Shown here: positions 25,414 through 35,010 of the stretch, piece after piece
Layout of the letters: the number at the start of each line of letters is the position of its first letter
Numbering within the stretch: the first letter of the stretch is position 1
Assembly (NCBI GenBank): GCA_029098305.1
Contig: JAQXOB010000042.1
Span: forward strand, 1-55,424
Direction of reading: 5' to 3'
Length of the DNA: 55,424 nt
DNA from: Clostridia bacterium
Lineage (GTDB): Bacteria > Bacillota > Clostridia > Oscillospirales > Acutalibacteraceae
Notes under the pieces: model-generated
The model's database searches: none
The model's input: the letters and a program-made list of their open reading frames with translations, nothing else
What the model was told of the DNA's origin: nothing
Program-made: the position numbers and the translations under genes

Positions 25414-25426
25414 AGAGGTTTATTTT

Positions 25427-26020
25427 ATGATAAAAATACGTGAAGCGATAATAGTTGAAGGAAAATACGATAAAATTAAGCTAACCTCTGTTGTGGACAC
25501 TTGCATAATAGAGACTAATGGATTCAGAATTTTCAAAGATAAAGAAAAGCGAAATCTCATAAGAAAACTGGCAGATGAATGTGGTATTATTATCCTCACA
25601 GACAGCGATTCTGCAGGATTTGTGATAAGAAATCATATCAAAGGTATTACTTCATCAGAGAACATAAAAAATGCGTATATTCCACAGATAGAAGGCAAGG
25701 AAAAACGCAAAGATAAATACTCTAAAGAGGGATTGCTTGGTGTGGAAGGTATAAGCGAATCTGATATTCTCAATGCATTGAAGCAATGCGGAGCTTGCTT
25801 TGATGATGGCGAGAAAACAGAGAACGAGAAGCAACTCACTAAACTTGATTTTTATGAACTAGGGCTTACCGGAATGCCTCAAAGTGCAGAGCTTAGAAAA
25901 AAAGTGCTTAATTATCTCAAACTACCATCATATATGACATCGAATAGTATGCTACAAGCACTGAATAGACTAACTGATAAAGAAACTTTAAAACAGATTA
26001 TTAACAGCATAAAAAAATAA
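25427..26020 (+). CDS. rnmV: Ribonuclease M5
   Basis: RNase M5 makes the final cuts that mature 5S rRNA in low-GC Gram-positive bacteria. The 197-residue protein has a TOPRIM domain with the glutamate E11 in IIVEGKYDK and the acidic pair in ILTDSDSAG. The C-terminal half matches the partner domain that recognises the 5S precursor. AGAGG precedes the ATG. It starts 13 bases after holA and ends inside a bidirectional terminator. Confidence 0.94.
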   Translation: MIKIREAIIVEGKYDKIKLTSVVDTCIIETNGFRIFKDKEKRNLIRKLADECGIIILTDSDSAGFVIRNHIKGITSSENIKNAYIPQIEGKEKRKDKYSKEGLLGVEGISESDILNALKQCGACFDDGEKTENEKQLTKLDFYELGLTGMPQSAELRKKVLNYLKLPSYMTSNSMLQALNRLTDKETLKQIINSIKK

Positions 26021-26055
26021 GCTTGTCGTTACATTCAGTAACGACAAGCTTATTT
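26015..26055. terminator. Bidirectional terminator between rnmV and the cysteine peptidase gene
   Basis: A perfect 18-bp stem (26015-26032 and 26038-26055) has a five-base loop, A-run on the left and T-rich sequence on the right. It overlaps the rnmV stop codon and serves both converging genes. Confidence 0.93.
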
Positions 26056-26072
26056 ATTATATTAAATTTTAA

Positions 26073-28370
26073 TTATTTCATTATAAATGTTAGTGATTTA
26101 CCAAGCTTAACGTCGCCTACAGAAAGATCGGCAATTTGTCTTTGCATGAGTACAACGTCCTCCATTGTAACCTCGTCATCACCATTTACATCTGCAAGCA
26201 TTTTAAGTGATTTTATAGAATCATCAGCGATATCTGCAATCAATCTCTGAACTGCAACAACGTCTAGCATTGTAACCTCACCATCGCCTGTAACATCACC
26301 ATAGTCCATAACCTTTGTTCTGATTACAGAGCTGTATGAATTATACTTATAGATTGTAAGGTCGGTGTTTTCATCAGCTGATTTGTAGAATCTATAGCCA
26401 CCAAGTGACTCATTGTATTTAAGAAATCTATCTGTTCCTGTAGCAACAAGTCTAAATGTGCCATCAGTATCGCCATTCTCAAATTTCAGAGTGCTACCTG
26501 TCTTATCAAGACGAATTGTGTTAGCATCTTCAGAAACCATGCGCTTACCATCAGATGTCTCAAGATAAATAATATCATTATCTATTCTAACAGTCCAAGT
26601 CATATAAGACTCGAAATATGCCTCCTCAACAGGATATGCGGACAATACATTATTTCTGCCCGGTAACATATAAGGCATAACAACTGTGTTTGAACCTGCT
26701 CCGTAGATAAGAATCTTATCACCATTTGCAAGTGTAGAGATATCTTCTACCTTTGTGAAGCCTTCTTTTTTATCGCTGTCGACTTTGTCAAACAGATCGT
26801 ACCACCAGCTATTGCTGTCAGTATCTGACACATAATATACATCACTGTCAGTTGCGGTTTCTTTGTCATTATTAGTTACGCCATTTTCTTCATCTGTGAA
26901 AGCTTTAATACGATAGTTGATACCACTTAATCCCTTATCAACCCACTTTGAGCTGGAAGCATCTTTAAAGAATGATTGTCCTCTGGAAGCAGTATTTGCA
27001 AATACAATCCACTGTTGGCTTGAATCGGATCTGTCTACAAAGAAGTTTGTTTCACTTTCGTTTTTAGCAGTAAGCTTAACAACTACAGAGTATTTTTCAC
27101 CGGCAGAGAGATATACACTGCTTGGAAGCTTAATTGTGTGATATCCTGCATAAGTCTCAGAACCGGTAATTTCTTCTGAAAGAGCCTTTGTGCCGTTAGT
27201 TGGGTTTGTTGCATCAGCAAGGTTTTTGTAAACCTGAACGGAATAATGAACATTTTTCTGAGCAGTCCAGAAAGAAACTGCCTTTAAGTATTCATTAGAA
27301 TCAGCGGTAAATACGTTTGCGTGCAAACTACCTGATGTAGCTGAATCATATTCATAAATGCTAGAACCATCATACTGATAGTTATTATCATAATTATCAG
27401 CATTCTCGAAAGCATAGAAAGATGCAACATCAGAGCAAAGAGACTTATCCTCATATGAAAGCCAGAAGTAACCGCCGTTACCCCAATCGGTACCCCAACT
27501 ATTCTTAACGAGCCATGCACCGTCTTTGCTTGGAGATGACTTAAAGTTTGACTTTGAATAGTTATCATTCCAACCAACAACTGTAACCTCGTGGTTAGGG
27601 CTACTTGTGCCACCATAATAGTAAGAACCTGTTGCTTCTTTAAAATAGTAATCATCATGATAATAAGCTATAGTACCTGCACCGTACTTAGTGATCATGT
27701 ATTTCATATCTTCTATATCGTTAGGTGAAACCCAATATGCCTCTGTGAGGTGAACCTCATCCTGAAGATAAGCAGATGTGTAATGAGCTGTAAAATTAGG
27801 ATGTGCTTTAGAATAATCAAACTGTGGATATTTACCCTCATCAACAAGACCAGTCCAACGAGCAAGAGTAAAAGGAGTAAAACTATTGGAACCGCCTAAA
27901 TCAAGGAAGCTATAATATCTTGAGTATCTACTGCCAATTTTAGTGCTATCACCATTAAGCATGCCAAGAGCATCGTAAGCTGAATTATACATATAGTATG
28001 ACAGATGAAGCTCCGAAAAGTTAGTATTAATAGAGTAGCCATTATTTTTAATAAGGCTAGCCTCTGCAGATGCTGCTGCACCATGTGCCCAGCAAGTACC
28101 ATATTCACCTTGATGTTTTATAGAAGTAATATAACCATCTTCTACTGAACTATATGATTCAGGATAATCAACGGTTGTCGCCATTCTTGGAACAACCACG
28201 CCATCAGCTTCATCCTCAGCATATCCACCCTTAGCGGCATTGTCTACAGTGATACGATTCAAAATGTGTTTTTCTGAATCAATATCGGCAGATGCGCCAA
28301 TGCTTGCAAAAACAGACATCATCATCATAACAGCTAGAATCAAACATAAACCTTGTCTAAACGTTTTCAT
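26073..28370 (-). CDS. Secreted papain-family (C1A) cysteine peptidase with C-terminal dockerin
   Basis: The 765-residue protein is secreted; residues 1-28 are a signal peptide. The catalytic domain (about 65-345) has the papain triad: C93 in YGTCWAHGA, H260 in PNHEVTVVGW and N290 in VKNSWGTDWG. A lectin-like beta domain of the kind often fused to these peptidases follows (about 365-500). A further beta-rich region precedes the end. Residues about 695-755 form a type I dockerin with two calcium-loop repeats, GDVTGDGEVTMLDVV and DVNGDDEVTMEDVV. A dockerin implies docking onto a cohesin scaffold, as in cellulosome-forming ruminococci, but no cohesin gene is here. GGAGGAG seven bases upstream of ATG 28370 sets the start. 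Confidence 0.93.
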   Translation of the reverse strand: MKTFRQGLCLILAVMMMMSVFASIGASADIDSEKHILNRITVDNAAKGGYAEDEADGVVVPRMATTVDYPESYSSVEDGYITSIKHQGEYGTCWAHGAAASAEASLIKNNGYSINTNFSELHLSYYMYNSAYDALGMLNGDSTKIGSRYSRYYSFLDLGGSNSFTPFTLARWTGLVDEGKYPQFDYSKAHPNFTAHYTSAYLQDEVHLTEAYWVSPNDIEDMKYMITKYGAGTIAYYHDDYYFKEATGSYYYGGTSSPNHEVTVVGWNDNYSKSNFKSSPSKDGAWLVKNSWGTDWGNGGYFWLSYEDKSLCSDVASFYAFENADNYDNNYQYDGSSIYEYDSATSGSLHANVFTADSNEYLKAVSFWTAQKNVHYSVQVYKNLADATNPTNGTKALSEEITGSETYAGYHTIKLPSSVYLSAGEKYSVVVKLTAKNESETNFFVDRSDSSQQWIVFANTASRGQSFFKDASSSKWVDKGLSGINYRIKAFTDEENGVTNNDKETATDSDVYYVSDTDSNSWWYDLFDKVDSDKKEGFTKVEDISTLANGDKILIYGAGSNTVVMPYMLPGRNNVLSAYPVEEAYFESYMTWTVRIDNDIIYLETSDGKRMVSEDANTIRLDKTGSTLKFENGDTDGTFRLVATGTDRFLKYNESLGGYRFYKSADENTDLTIYKYNSYSSVIRTKVMDYGDVTGDGEVTMLDVVAVQRLIADIADDSIKSLKMLADVNGDDEVTMEDVVLMQRQIADLSVGDVKLGKSLTFIMK

Positions 28371-28540
28371 TTTTGTTCTCCTCCATATAGTAATATCGTT
28401 CAAAACCCAATTTATCTTATCTATCAGTTTAACACAAATAGAGAGAGAAAACAACCATTTTTCCGACTAACTTCCTATATTTTACCTTTTGCATAAACAC
28501 AAAGTAACATTTTTGTAACAAATTACAATTTAATCTTTTT

Positions 28541-30136
28541 TTAGAAACCTTGGCTGTTTCCAAACTCCTCTAAAATCAGACCCTTATTATGCTCTAAAGC
28601 CCAATCTATGCTCCAATAGCTTGTAAAGAAAAGCAAATTGTTGCCGTTCATATCTTGTATTCTTTTGGTATCAGAAGCCAAGTCAAGCTTTTTCGGGTCA
28701 ATATCTTTGTTTCCTATCCATCTGATAAATTTATATGGTAGACTCTCCATAATAATTTCTACATTATATTCATTGTTCAATCTATACTTTAATACGTCAA
28801 ACTGAAGTGTACCAACAACACCGACATATACCTCTTCCATACCGGCATCAAGCTCTTTGAATATCTGGATAGCACCTTCTCTGGCTATCTGGGTGGTGCC
28901 TTTCACAAACTGTTTACGCTTCATGGTATCCTTTTGGCGCACAAGTGCAAAATATTCTGGTGCAAATGTAGGTATACCTCTGTATTTAAATTTATTGTTT
29001 GCTGTACAGATTGTATCACCTATTGAGAAAATACCCGGATCAAACACACCGATTATATCACCTGCATATGCCTCATCAACTATTTCACGTTCTTGTGCCA
29101 TAAGCTGTTGTGGCTGTGAAAGATGCATCTTTCGCTCACCCTGCACATGATAAACTTCCATGTCTTTCTCAAATTTACCTGAACATATTCTCATAAATGC
29201 AATTCTATCACGATGGGCTTTATTCATGTTAGCCTGAATTTTAAACACAAACGCTGAGAACGGAGATTGAACAGGGTCAATAATTCCACAATCAGCTTCT
29301 CGTGGTAATGGTGATGTTGTGATTTCAAGAAACTTTTCCAAAAAGGGCTCAACGCCAAAGTTTGTAAGTGCAGAGCCAAAAAATACGGGTGTGAGTTTGC
29401 CGGCTCTTACAGCATCCAGATCAAAGCTATCGCCTGCGCCTTCAAGCAAATCAATATCATCATAAAGTTCTTGCATTTGATATTGGTTAATATACTCTTT
29501 TAGCTCCGGTGCATCAAGAGAAAGCAGTTCTGATTCAACCTCTTTCTGACCGTTGTTTGCAGTAAACATTAATAGTTTCTTTTTATCTCTGTCATAAACA
29601 CCTTTGAACTCCTTGCCGGAACCTACAGGCCAATTTATAGGGCAGGTATTAATTCCCAAAACATTCTCTATATCTTCCAAAAGCTCAAATGGATTTTTGG
29701 CATCTCTGTCCATTTTGTTAATAAATGTGATAATAGGGATTCTTTTCAATAAACAAACCTTAAAGAGCTTTATAGTCTGTGCTTCTACACCTTTTGAAGC
29801 ATCTATAACCATAACTGCTGAGTCTGCAGCCATAAGGGTTCTATAGGTATCCTCCGAGAAGTCCTGGTGTCCCGGTGTGTCAAGTATATTTATACAGCAG
29901 TCATTATATTTAAATTGTAAAACAGAGCTTGTAACCGAGATACCTCTTTGTTTTTCTATTTCCATCCAGTCTGACACAGCGTGTTTAGATGTTTTCTTTC
30001 CTTTTACAGAACCTGCTAAATTTATAGCACCACCATATAACAATAGTTTTTCTGTAAGCGTTGTTTTTCCTGCATCAGGGTGCGATATTATCGCAAACGT
30101 TCTACGTTTTTTTATTTCATTTTGTATTTCCGACAA
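28541..30136 (-). CDS. prfC: Peptide chain release factor 3
   Basis: RF3 is a translational GTPase that removes RF1 and RF2 from the ribosome after peptide release. The protein is about 531 residues, the usual length, and has the P-loop SHPDAGKTT, DTPGHQDF, FINKMDRD and the RF3 block RGISVTSSVLQF. The frame is open to 30232, but AAGGAG eight bases upstream of TTG 30136 gives the standard N-terminus SEIQNEIKKRRTFAI. It lies 28 bases downstream of a capsule-type kinase gene on the same strand, an unusual neighbour; no terminator is visible between them. Confidence 0.95.
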   Translation of the reverse strand: MSEIQNEIKKRRTFAIISHPDAGKTTLTEKLLLYGGAINLAGSVKGKKTSKHAVSDWMEIEKQRGISVTSSVLQFKYNDCCINILDTPGHQDFSEDTYRTLMAADSAVMVIDASKGVEAQTIKLFKVCLLKRIPIITFINKMDRDAKNPFELLEDIENVLGINTCPINWPVGSGKEFKGVYDRDKKKLLMFTANNGQKEVESELLSLDAPELKEYINQYQMQELYDDIDLLEGAGDSFDLDAVRAGKLTPVFFGSALTNFGVEPFLEKFLEITTSPLPREADCGIIDPVQSPFSAFVFKIQANMNKAHRDRIAFMRICSGKFEKDMEVYHVQGERKMHLSQPQQLMAQEREIVDEAYAGDIIGVFDPGIFSIGDTICTANNKFKYRGIPTFAPEYFALVRQKDTMKRKQFVKGTTQIAREGAIQIFKELDAGMEEVYVGVVGTLQFDVLKYRLNNEYNVEIIMESLPYKFIRWIGNKDIDPKKLDLASDTKRIQDMNGNNLLFFTSYWSIDWALEHNKGLILEEFGNSQGF

Positions 30137-30164
30137 ATTTACTTCTCCTTTTGTACTAAGCAGA

Positions 30165-30911
30165 TTAATATCCATATCTATAGCGGTTATAATAGCGGTT
30201 GTAATATTTTTTGTCTTTCTGCACACAACCAATCTTCATAAACCCAAGTGCATCTGCCTCAGCAAGTTCCAGCGAACTGAGCATTTTTGCAATATCATTG
30301 TGAGTTGTGTGCTTTTCTCTGACGATAAGCACATAACCTGCCACCTGATCCTTGAGCATAAGTGCATCTGTAACTATTCCTATAGGTGGCGAGTCGATTA
30401 GAACGAAGTCATATTCCTCACTAAACCTTTTAAACATTGTTTCAAGCTGTTGTGATCCCAAAAGTTCAGATGGGTTCGGAGGAATAGTGCCGGCAGTTAT
30501 TACATCAAGATTTGGTAAAAGATCTTTTTTTATAACCTCCTCCGGAGTGCGGAATTTTCCCAGAAGCTCAGATAGTCCAATATCATTTTTGAGTTTTAAC
30601 AAGTTATGAATATTAGGCTTTCTCATGTCAGCATCAATAAGCAAAACCTTAACACCCATTTTTGAAACGGATATAGCCATATTAGTGATAGATGTGCTTT
30701 TTCCTTCTCCCTTATTATAACTTGTAAAAACAACAAACTTGTTATTTTTTGCTGATACGGCAAACATCAAATTTGATCTTGCTATTTTGTATGCTTCAAC
30801 AACAGCAAACTTATCGTTATTAATAAGTATATTCTTAGATTTATCATTTGTTTCAGGAGCTTTTTTCTTCATCATATTCTGCTGAAACAATTTTAAGTCA
30901 TAAAGATTCAA
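30165..30911 (-). CDS. CpsD/CapB-family bacterial tyrosine kinase
   Basis: This 248-residue cytoplasmic kinase of the BY-kinase family normally works with a Wzz-like membrane activator to control length and export of surface polysaccharide. It has a Walker A motif variant SYNKGEGKST, Walker A' LLIDADMRKPNI, Walker B VLIDSPP, and a C-terminal tyrosine cluster (KKYYNRYYNRYRYGY) for autophosphorylation. AAGGAGG eight bases upstream of TTG 30911 sets the start; the GTG at 30920 overlaps that site. The partner gene lies 18 bases upstream. No glycosyltransferase genes are nearby, so the polysaccharide it serves is encoded elsewhere, or it has another role. Confidence 0.9.
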   Translation of the reverse strand: MNLYDLKLFQQNMMKKKAPETNDKSKNILINNDKFAVVEAYKIARSNLMFAVSAKNNKFVVFTSYNKGEGKSTSITNMAISVSKMGVKVLLIDADMRKPNIHNLLKLKNDIGLSELLGKFRTPEEVIKKDLLPNLDVITAGTIPPNPSELLGSQQLETMFKRFSEEYDFVLIDSPPIGIVTDALMLKDQVAGYVLIVREKHTTHNDIAKMLSSLELAEADALGFMKIGCVQKDKKYYNRYYNRYRYGY

Positions 30912-30929
30912 AACAGGCACCTCCTTAAG

Positions 30930-31664
30930 TTATGTGCTGGTATCAATAATCTCAGCAAATACAGGTATATCATAAATCTTGTACAAGTCATCACCTGATT
31001 TTATAGATGTATCAATAAATCCTATTAACAAAGCAATTCCAACTGCAACTGCCAAACCTGCACCAAATCCATAAATAATATTTTTACTTAAATTAGGCGA
31101 AATAGGTGCGGATGGTTTGTTTGGTTCTTCCACCATAAATATCTGACCGGTAGGAAAATATCCCTTATAATATTTTTCTGACTGTCTAAAAATCGCATTA
31201 AGTATTTGCACAGTATCATTTGGATTTGTAAGAGTTATTGACACACTCATTACTTGCGAATCGTTCACACTAGAAAAAGTAACTGCACCTTTCAGCGTAC
31301 CCGGCGAGTAAGAGTTCTCTGTTTCCAGCTCAGAATCAGCTAAAACCTCCGTCATAAATCTATTAGTACTAAAGAGCAAAGAGCAGGTCTGAGCAATAGC
31401 CGCAGACGCATTCATGTTATATGGATTAACTCTGGTACCACTGCCATTACTTGTAACATAGTTTTCATAGTCAGAATCATTCTCTGAAGCAGCGTCTGTA
31501 TTTTTTACATAAATCATCATACTCGTTGAATACGTAGGTGTAATTAGAAATATTGTGTATGTGTAAGATAAAAATGCACATATAAACGGCAATATTACAA
31601 TCAACTTGATATGTGCAAGAAGCATATTAAGATAATCTTTTATTGAAAATTGTCTCTTCATCAT
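30930..31664 (-). CDS. Wzz/YveK-like chain-length regulator and kinase activator
   Basis: The protein of about 244 residues has two membrane helices (about 20-42 and 198-220) around an extracytoplasmic domain, the layout of capsule chain-length determinants. A short cytoplasmic tail after helix two (SIKSGDDLYKIYDIPVFAEI) is the part that activates the CpsD-type kinase in this family. Three nearby ATGs compete: AAGGTG abuts ATG 31670 and is seven bases from ATG 31664, which I prefer. The kinase gene follows immediately. Confidence 0.88.
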   Translation of the reverse strand: MMKRQFSIKDYLNMLLAHIKLIVILPFICAFLSYTYTIFLITPTYSTSMMIYVKNTDAASENDSDYENYVTSNGSGTRVNPYNMNASAAIAQTCSLLFSTNRFMTEVLADSELETENSYSPGTLKGAVTFSSVNDSQVMSVSITLTNPNDTVQILNAIFRQSEKYYKGYFPTGQIFMVEEPNKPSAPISPNLSKNIIYGFGAGLAVAVGIALLIGFIDTSIKSGDDLYKIYDIPVFAEIIDTST

Positions 31665-31734
31665 TGTCATTCACCTTAATCTTATATCATTTTTCTATAG
31701 TTTGAGCAAATCTAAATAACCCCTTGTTTAATTA

Positions 31735-33387
31735 CTACTCATTGTGAATATCATGCGTTACAAGGCTTTTTCTAGATTCAGGGTTGTTATGATTTAAACT
31801 ATTTCTTTGTGGAATATTAGAGCTAACAGAATTTTTAGGAGGTATTGCCATAGACGATCTAGATTGACCGGATGGCGTTCTTCCGGTTCCATTTGCTGAA
31901 TTATTACTATTAGCTCTGTTATGCGGTTTATTTGACTTTTTGTTTTGCTTCTTCTTATCTTTACCAGCACTAATTGCAAGTGAGACCAGATATATTAATA
32001 AAAGTCCTGCACCGATAAAAGCGTTTCCTATTCCCTTTAATATCTTTAATGGCATATTTGATAATTCTTTATCTTTTGCCTTTGAGTTTCTCTTATGTTC
32101 ATGATTTTCAGGAGTTTTATTTACATAAAGCTTATGCTCTGAGTTATCGTCAATTTTGTCATCGACCAAACTTTCATGGCGATCAGATAAGTCAAGATTC
32201 ATATCTGAAACATCAATCTTGTCATCAGTCTTCTCATTGTCGCTTTTTGCACTTCCTTCAGCAACAACGAAGTCCTCATCATCTGAATTAACGCTGACCA
32301 GTGAATCGAGGTCCATACTCTCATAAGTAACAAAGTCTTCATTATCTGAATTTTCAGATTGTATTTCAGGCTCGTTAGTCGATGAATCCTCAGCTTCCGA
32401 TTTTTCCTCAATAGAATCCGCTTCTGCGTTTTCGGAATCAACTTTTTCTGTATTATCAGAAGAATCATTACTTGAATCCTGCACCTCTGTTTCATCGGTA
32501 GTTTTTTTGCCTTTTCCAAACTCTGCATCAAACCTAGCGGCATCTGTAATAATAATAAGAGGTTCTTCGGGTTCTTCGTCTTTGTTTTCAGAGCTGTTAT
32601 ATCTCTGGGTGTTTTCTAAAAACTCTTCCAATTTAGCATCTTCTTCACTAGCTGTTGCATGAGCAATGTTTTTCTTTCTTTTCTTGATAATCAATACTAT
32701 TGCAATAGTAAACATAACAACAGCCACTACTAGCACGATAATGTATGGCAACACTGAATTGAAGTCAAATGATTTCTTTGTAATTGTACTAAAATTGATG
32801 CTGTCTACTATGTTTTTAAGGACTTCCACCTGTTCATTAGTGTAGGTAGTGGAGTTGACAGCAAGTTGCACTACTATTCTCTGTCCATTAACGATTGTTA
32901 TATACTGTGCTATACTAAGCGGACTTCCGCTTGAAGATGTATATTTTGAGGTTGGACAGAAGAAAAACGCCTGTCCGTTTTTAAGCTCATATGTATAGCA
33001 ATTTGTACACTCCGGCTGATTTTTAAAGGTTTGCGTAATCTCTTCCTTTTGACTGTCAGACAAGGTAGTAAAATCATAATAGCCTCTACTCTCGTCATTT
33101 TCAATCATAGAAAGTGTGATTTTATAGCTACCATCCCTCGCCTGAGCATATAAATACACATTGTCGTCCTCAAGAATTTTCATTGTGTTATTATAATCAA
33201 GTCCTGAGTTTTGAAACACAGGATCCTGAGGTGTTGATAAACGTGAGATTGCAACAACATCGTCAGGAGTTTTAATTTGCATATTTAATTCTTTGATTTC
33301 AAATGCAGTGTCTGCATATGCTGTCAATCCCAATGTAGAAAAAACAAACATAAAAGACAATACTATACTCAATATTTTATACTTCAT
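31735..33387 (-). CDS. Membrane-anchored protein of unknown function with acidic and Asn-rich regions
   Basis: I do not recognise this 550-residue protein. Residues 1-25 are a signal peptide. Residues 26-205 form a soluble, probably extracytoplasmic domain with a CTNC pair. A clear membrane helix spans about 212-236, followed by a KKRKK stop signal. Then comes a long, very acidic, Ser/Asp/Glu-rich region (about 255-415), a second hydrophobic segment (about 446-468), and a basic, Asn/Ser-rich tail. GGAG seven bases before the ATG and a good promoter at 33442-33470 support expression. It precedes the Wzz/CpsD pair by 70 bases, so it may belong to the same surface-polysaccharide unit; that is inference. 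Confidence 0.7.
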   Translation of the reverse strand: MKYKILSIVLSFMFVFSTLGLTAYADTAFEIKELNMQIKTPDDVVAISRLSTPQDPVFQNSGLDYNNTMKILEDDNVYLYAQARDGSYKITLSMIENDESRGYYDFTTLSDSQKEEITQTFKNQPECTNCYTYELKNGQAFFFCPTSKYTSSSGSPLSIAQYITIVNGQRIVVQLAVNSTTYTNEQVEVLKNIVDSINFSTITKKSFDFNSVLPYIIVLVVAVVMFTIAIVLIIKKRKKNIAHATASEEDAKLEEFLENTQRYNSSENKDEEPEEPLIIITDAARFDAEFGKGKKTTDETEVQDSSNDSSDNTEKVDSENAEADSIEEKSEAEDSSTNEPEIQSENSDNEDFVTYESMDLDSLVSVNSDDEDFVVAEGSAKSDNEKTDDKIDVSDMNLDLSDRHESLVDDKIDDNSEHKLYVNKTPENHEHKRNSKAKDKELSNMPLKILKGIGNAFIGAGLLLIYLVSLAISAGKDKKKQNKKSNKPHNRANSNNSANGTGRTPSGQSRSSMAIPPKNSVSSNIPQRNSLNHNNPESRKSLVTHDIHNE

Positions 33388-33441
33388 AGGTTTTCTCCAA
33401 GCTAAATATAATTATCATACATACTATACGCAGTTTATTTT

Positions 33442-33470
33442 ATTATACAAGTTTATTTGTTAAATTACAA
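33442..33470 (-). promoter_or_regulatory. Promoter of the unknown membrane protein-Wzz-CpsD-prfC run
   Basis: On the minus strand TTGTAA (33465-33470), 17 bases and TATAAT (33442-33447), about 55 bases before the start codon. Confidence 0.7.
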
Positions 33471-33498
33471 GCGTTAATAATAAAATACTTATGAATAA

Positions 33499-34893
33499 TT
33501 ATTTTTCTGCAAGATTCTTTTTACTCTCAAACCCATGCAACCAGTCAGAGCGAAGGTAGTAGGTTAAATATATGATGGAGCTTATCGCCCACGTAAGCGG
33601 ATAGGCTGTATAGATAAACTCAATTTTATTGATAAAGTGCATTATAAGTGCTATGTAAGATACACGAAGCACACACCATACCGAGAGCATTATTATCATA
33701 GGCACAATCGCCTTGCCTGCTCCACGACACAGTGCCGCAATAATATGCGAAAAAGCAAGTAAAAAATAGAATAATGCAACTGTATGGGCCTGTGTTACTC
33801 CGTATTCGATAACCTTAGGGTTTTTATCAAAAAGACTTATAAAACTCGGAGCAAATATATAGCATATAATACCGATTGTTTCAGCAAATCCAACTGCTGA
33901 AAAAATGGCAAATTTTGCGCCTTTTTTCGCTCTATCATATTTTTTTGCACCAAGATTTTGACTTACAAAGGTTGACATTGTCATAGAAAAGCTTGTTATA
34001 GGTAAAAATGCAAAACCTTCTATCTTAGCATGAGTACCATACGCCGCCATAGCAAGCTTTCCAAAGGAATTTATCTGAGATTGCACAATTACATTTGCAA
34101 AAGCAATAACAGAATTTTGGACTCCTGCAGGCAATCCGTATTTTAATATTTCCAAAAGCATATCCTTATGAAAACGTATTTTCTTTATATCAACTGTGTA
34201 GATGTGTCCTTTTTGCATGAGATGTACCAGGCATAAGACAAAACTAGTCGCCTGTGAAATAACCGTGGCTGTGGCAGCTGCCCAAACTCCCCAATTAAAA
34301 ACACCTATAAAAAGAACATCAAGAGATATGTTAAGCAAAGATGAGAAAATAAGATAATATAAAGGTCGTTTACTGTCACCAACTGCATTCATTATACCCA
34401 TACAAATATTATACATAACGAAAGCTGTAGCACCCATAAAATAATGTCTGAAATACTCTACCGCTTGAGGCATAACATCCGCGTCGGTGTTCATCCAGCC
34501 TAAAAATATAGGTGTGAGAGTAACGCCTATCACCGTGAGCAATACACTACTAACAAGACCAAAGGCGATGTTAGTATGAATAGCATTTGAAACACGTGTG
34601 TTTTCATTTGCTCCAAAATATTTGGATATAACCACACCAGCTCCCATAGAAGAACCTATGAAAAAGCTAGTAAGGAGAAAAATCAAAGTCCCTGATGAGC
34701 TTACAGCTGCCAGAGCCTCTGTTCCGAGAAATCTACCAACTATAAATGTATCAGCTGTGTTATAAAGCTGTTGAAACACTTGGCTTAGGAATATCGGCAG
34801 AGCAAACCGCAAAATCATTTTTACAGGATTGCCAACTGTCAAATCCATTACGCCATCATTTAATTTATTATGTAATACCTTGTTTTTTATCAT
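33499..34893 (-). CDS. MATE family efflux transporter
   Basis: The 464-residue protein has about twelve membrane helices in two similar halves, and the MATE N-terminal block PVKMILRFALPIFLSQVFQQLYNTADTF is visible from residue 24. Such transporters export drugs or metabolites using a sodium or proton gradient; the substrate cannot be read. GGTGAG precedes ATG 34893 by three bases. It follows glgP after a terminator hairpin and probably has its own promoter. Confidence 0.9.
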   Translation of the reverse strand: MIKNKVLHNKLNDGVMDLTVGNPVKMILRFALPIFLSQVFQQLYNTADTFIVGRFLGTEALAAVSSSGTLIFLLTSFFIGSSMGAGVVISKYFGANENTRVSNAIHTNIAFGLVSSVLLTVIGVTLTPIFLGWMNTDADVMPQAVEYFRHYFMGATAFVMYNICMGIMNAVGDSKRPLYYLIFSSLLNISLDVLFIGVFNWGVWAAATATVISQATSFVLCLVHLMQKGHIYTVDIKKIRFHKDMLLEILKYGLPAGVQNSVIAFANVIVQSQINSFGKLAMAAYGTHAKIEGFAFLPITSFSMTMSTFVSQNLGAKKYDRAKKGAKFAIFSAVGFAETIGIICYIFAPSFISLFDKNPKVIEYGVTQAHTVALFYFLLAFSHIIAALCRGAGKAIVPMIIMLSVWCVLRVSYIALIMHFINKIEFIYTAYPLTWAISSIIYLTYYLRSDWLHGFESKKNLAEK

Positions 34894-34964
34894 ATACTCA
34901 CCGGTTAATAAAAATTAATTATTCGCTACAAAACAAAAATTGTTGTACCTTTTTACGAAAATTG

Positions 34965-34991
34965 AAGCCGCAAATATAAAACTTGCGGCTT
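34965..34991 (-). terminator. Hairpin after glgP, probable terminator
   Basis: A 9-bp stem (34965-34973 and 34983-34991) lies 20 bases past the glgP stop. The following T-tract on the minus strand is short, so termination may be partial. Confidence 0.6.
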
Positions 34992-35010
34992 ACAACAAAT
35001 TGTTATTAAA

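Noticed and set aside
31665-31734. Promoter before the Wzz-like gene (TTGCTC, 17 bases, TATAAG)
   Set aside because: The predicted transcription start would fall within the ribosome-binding site, so it is unlikely to be used.
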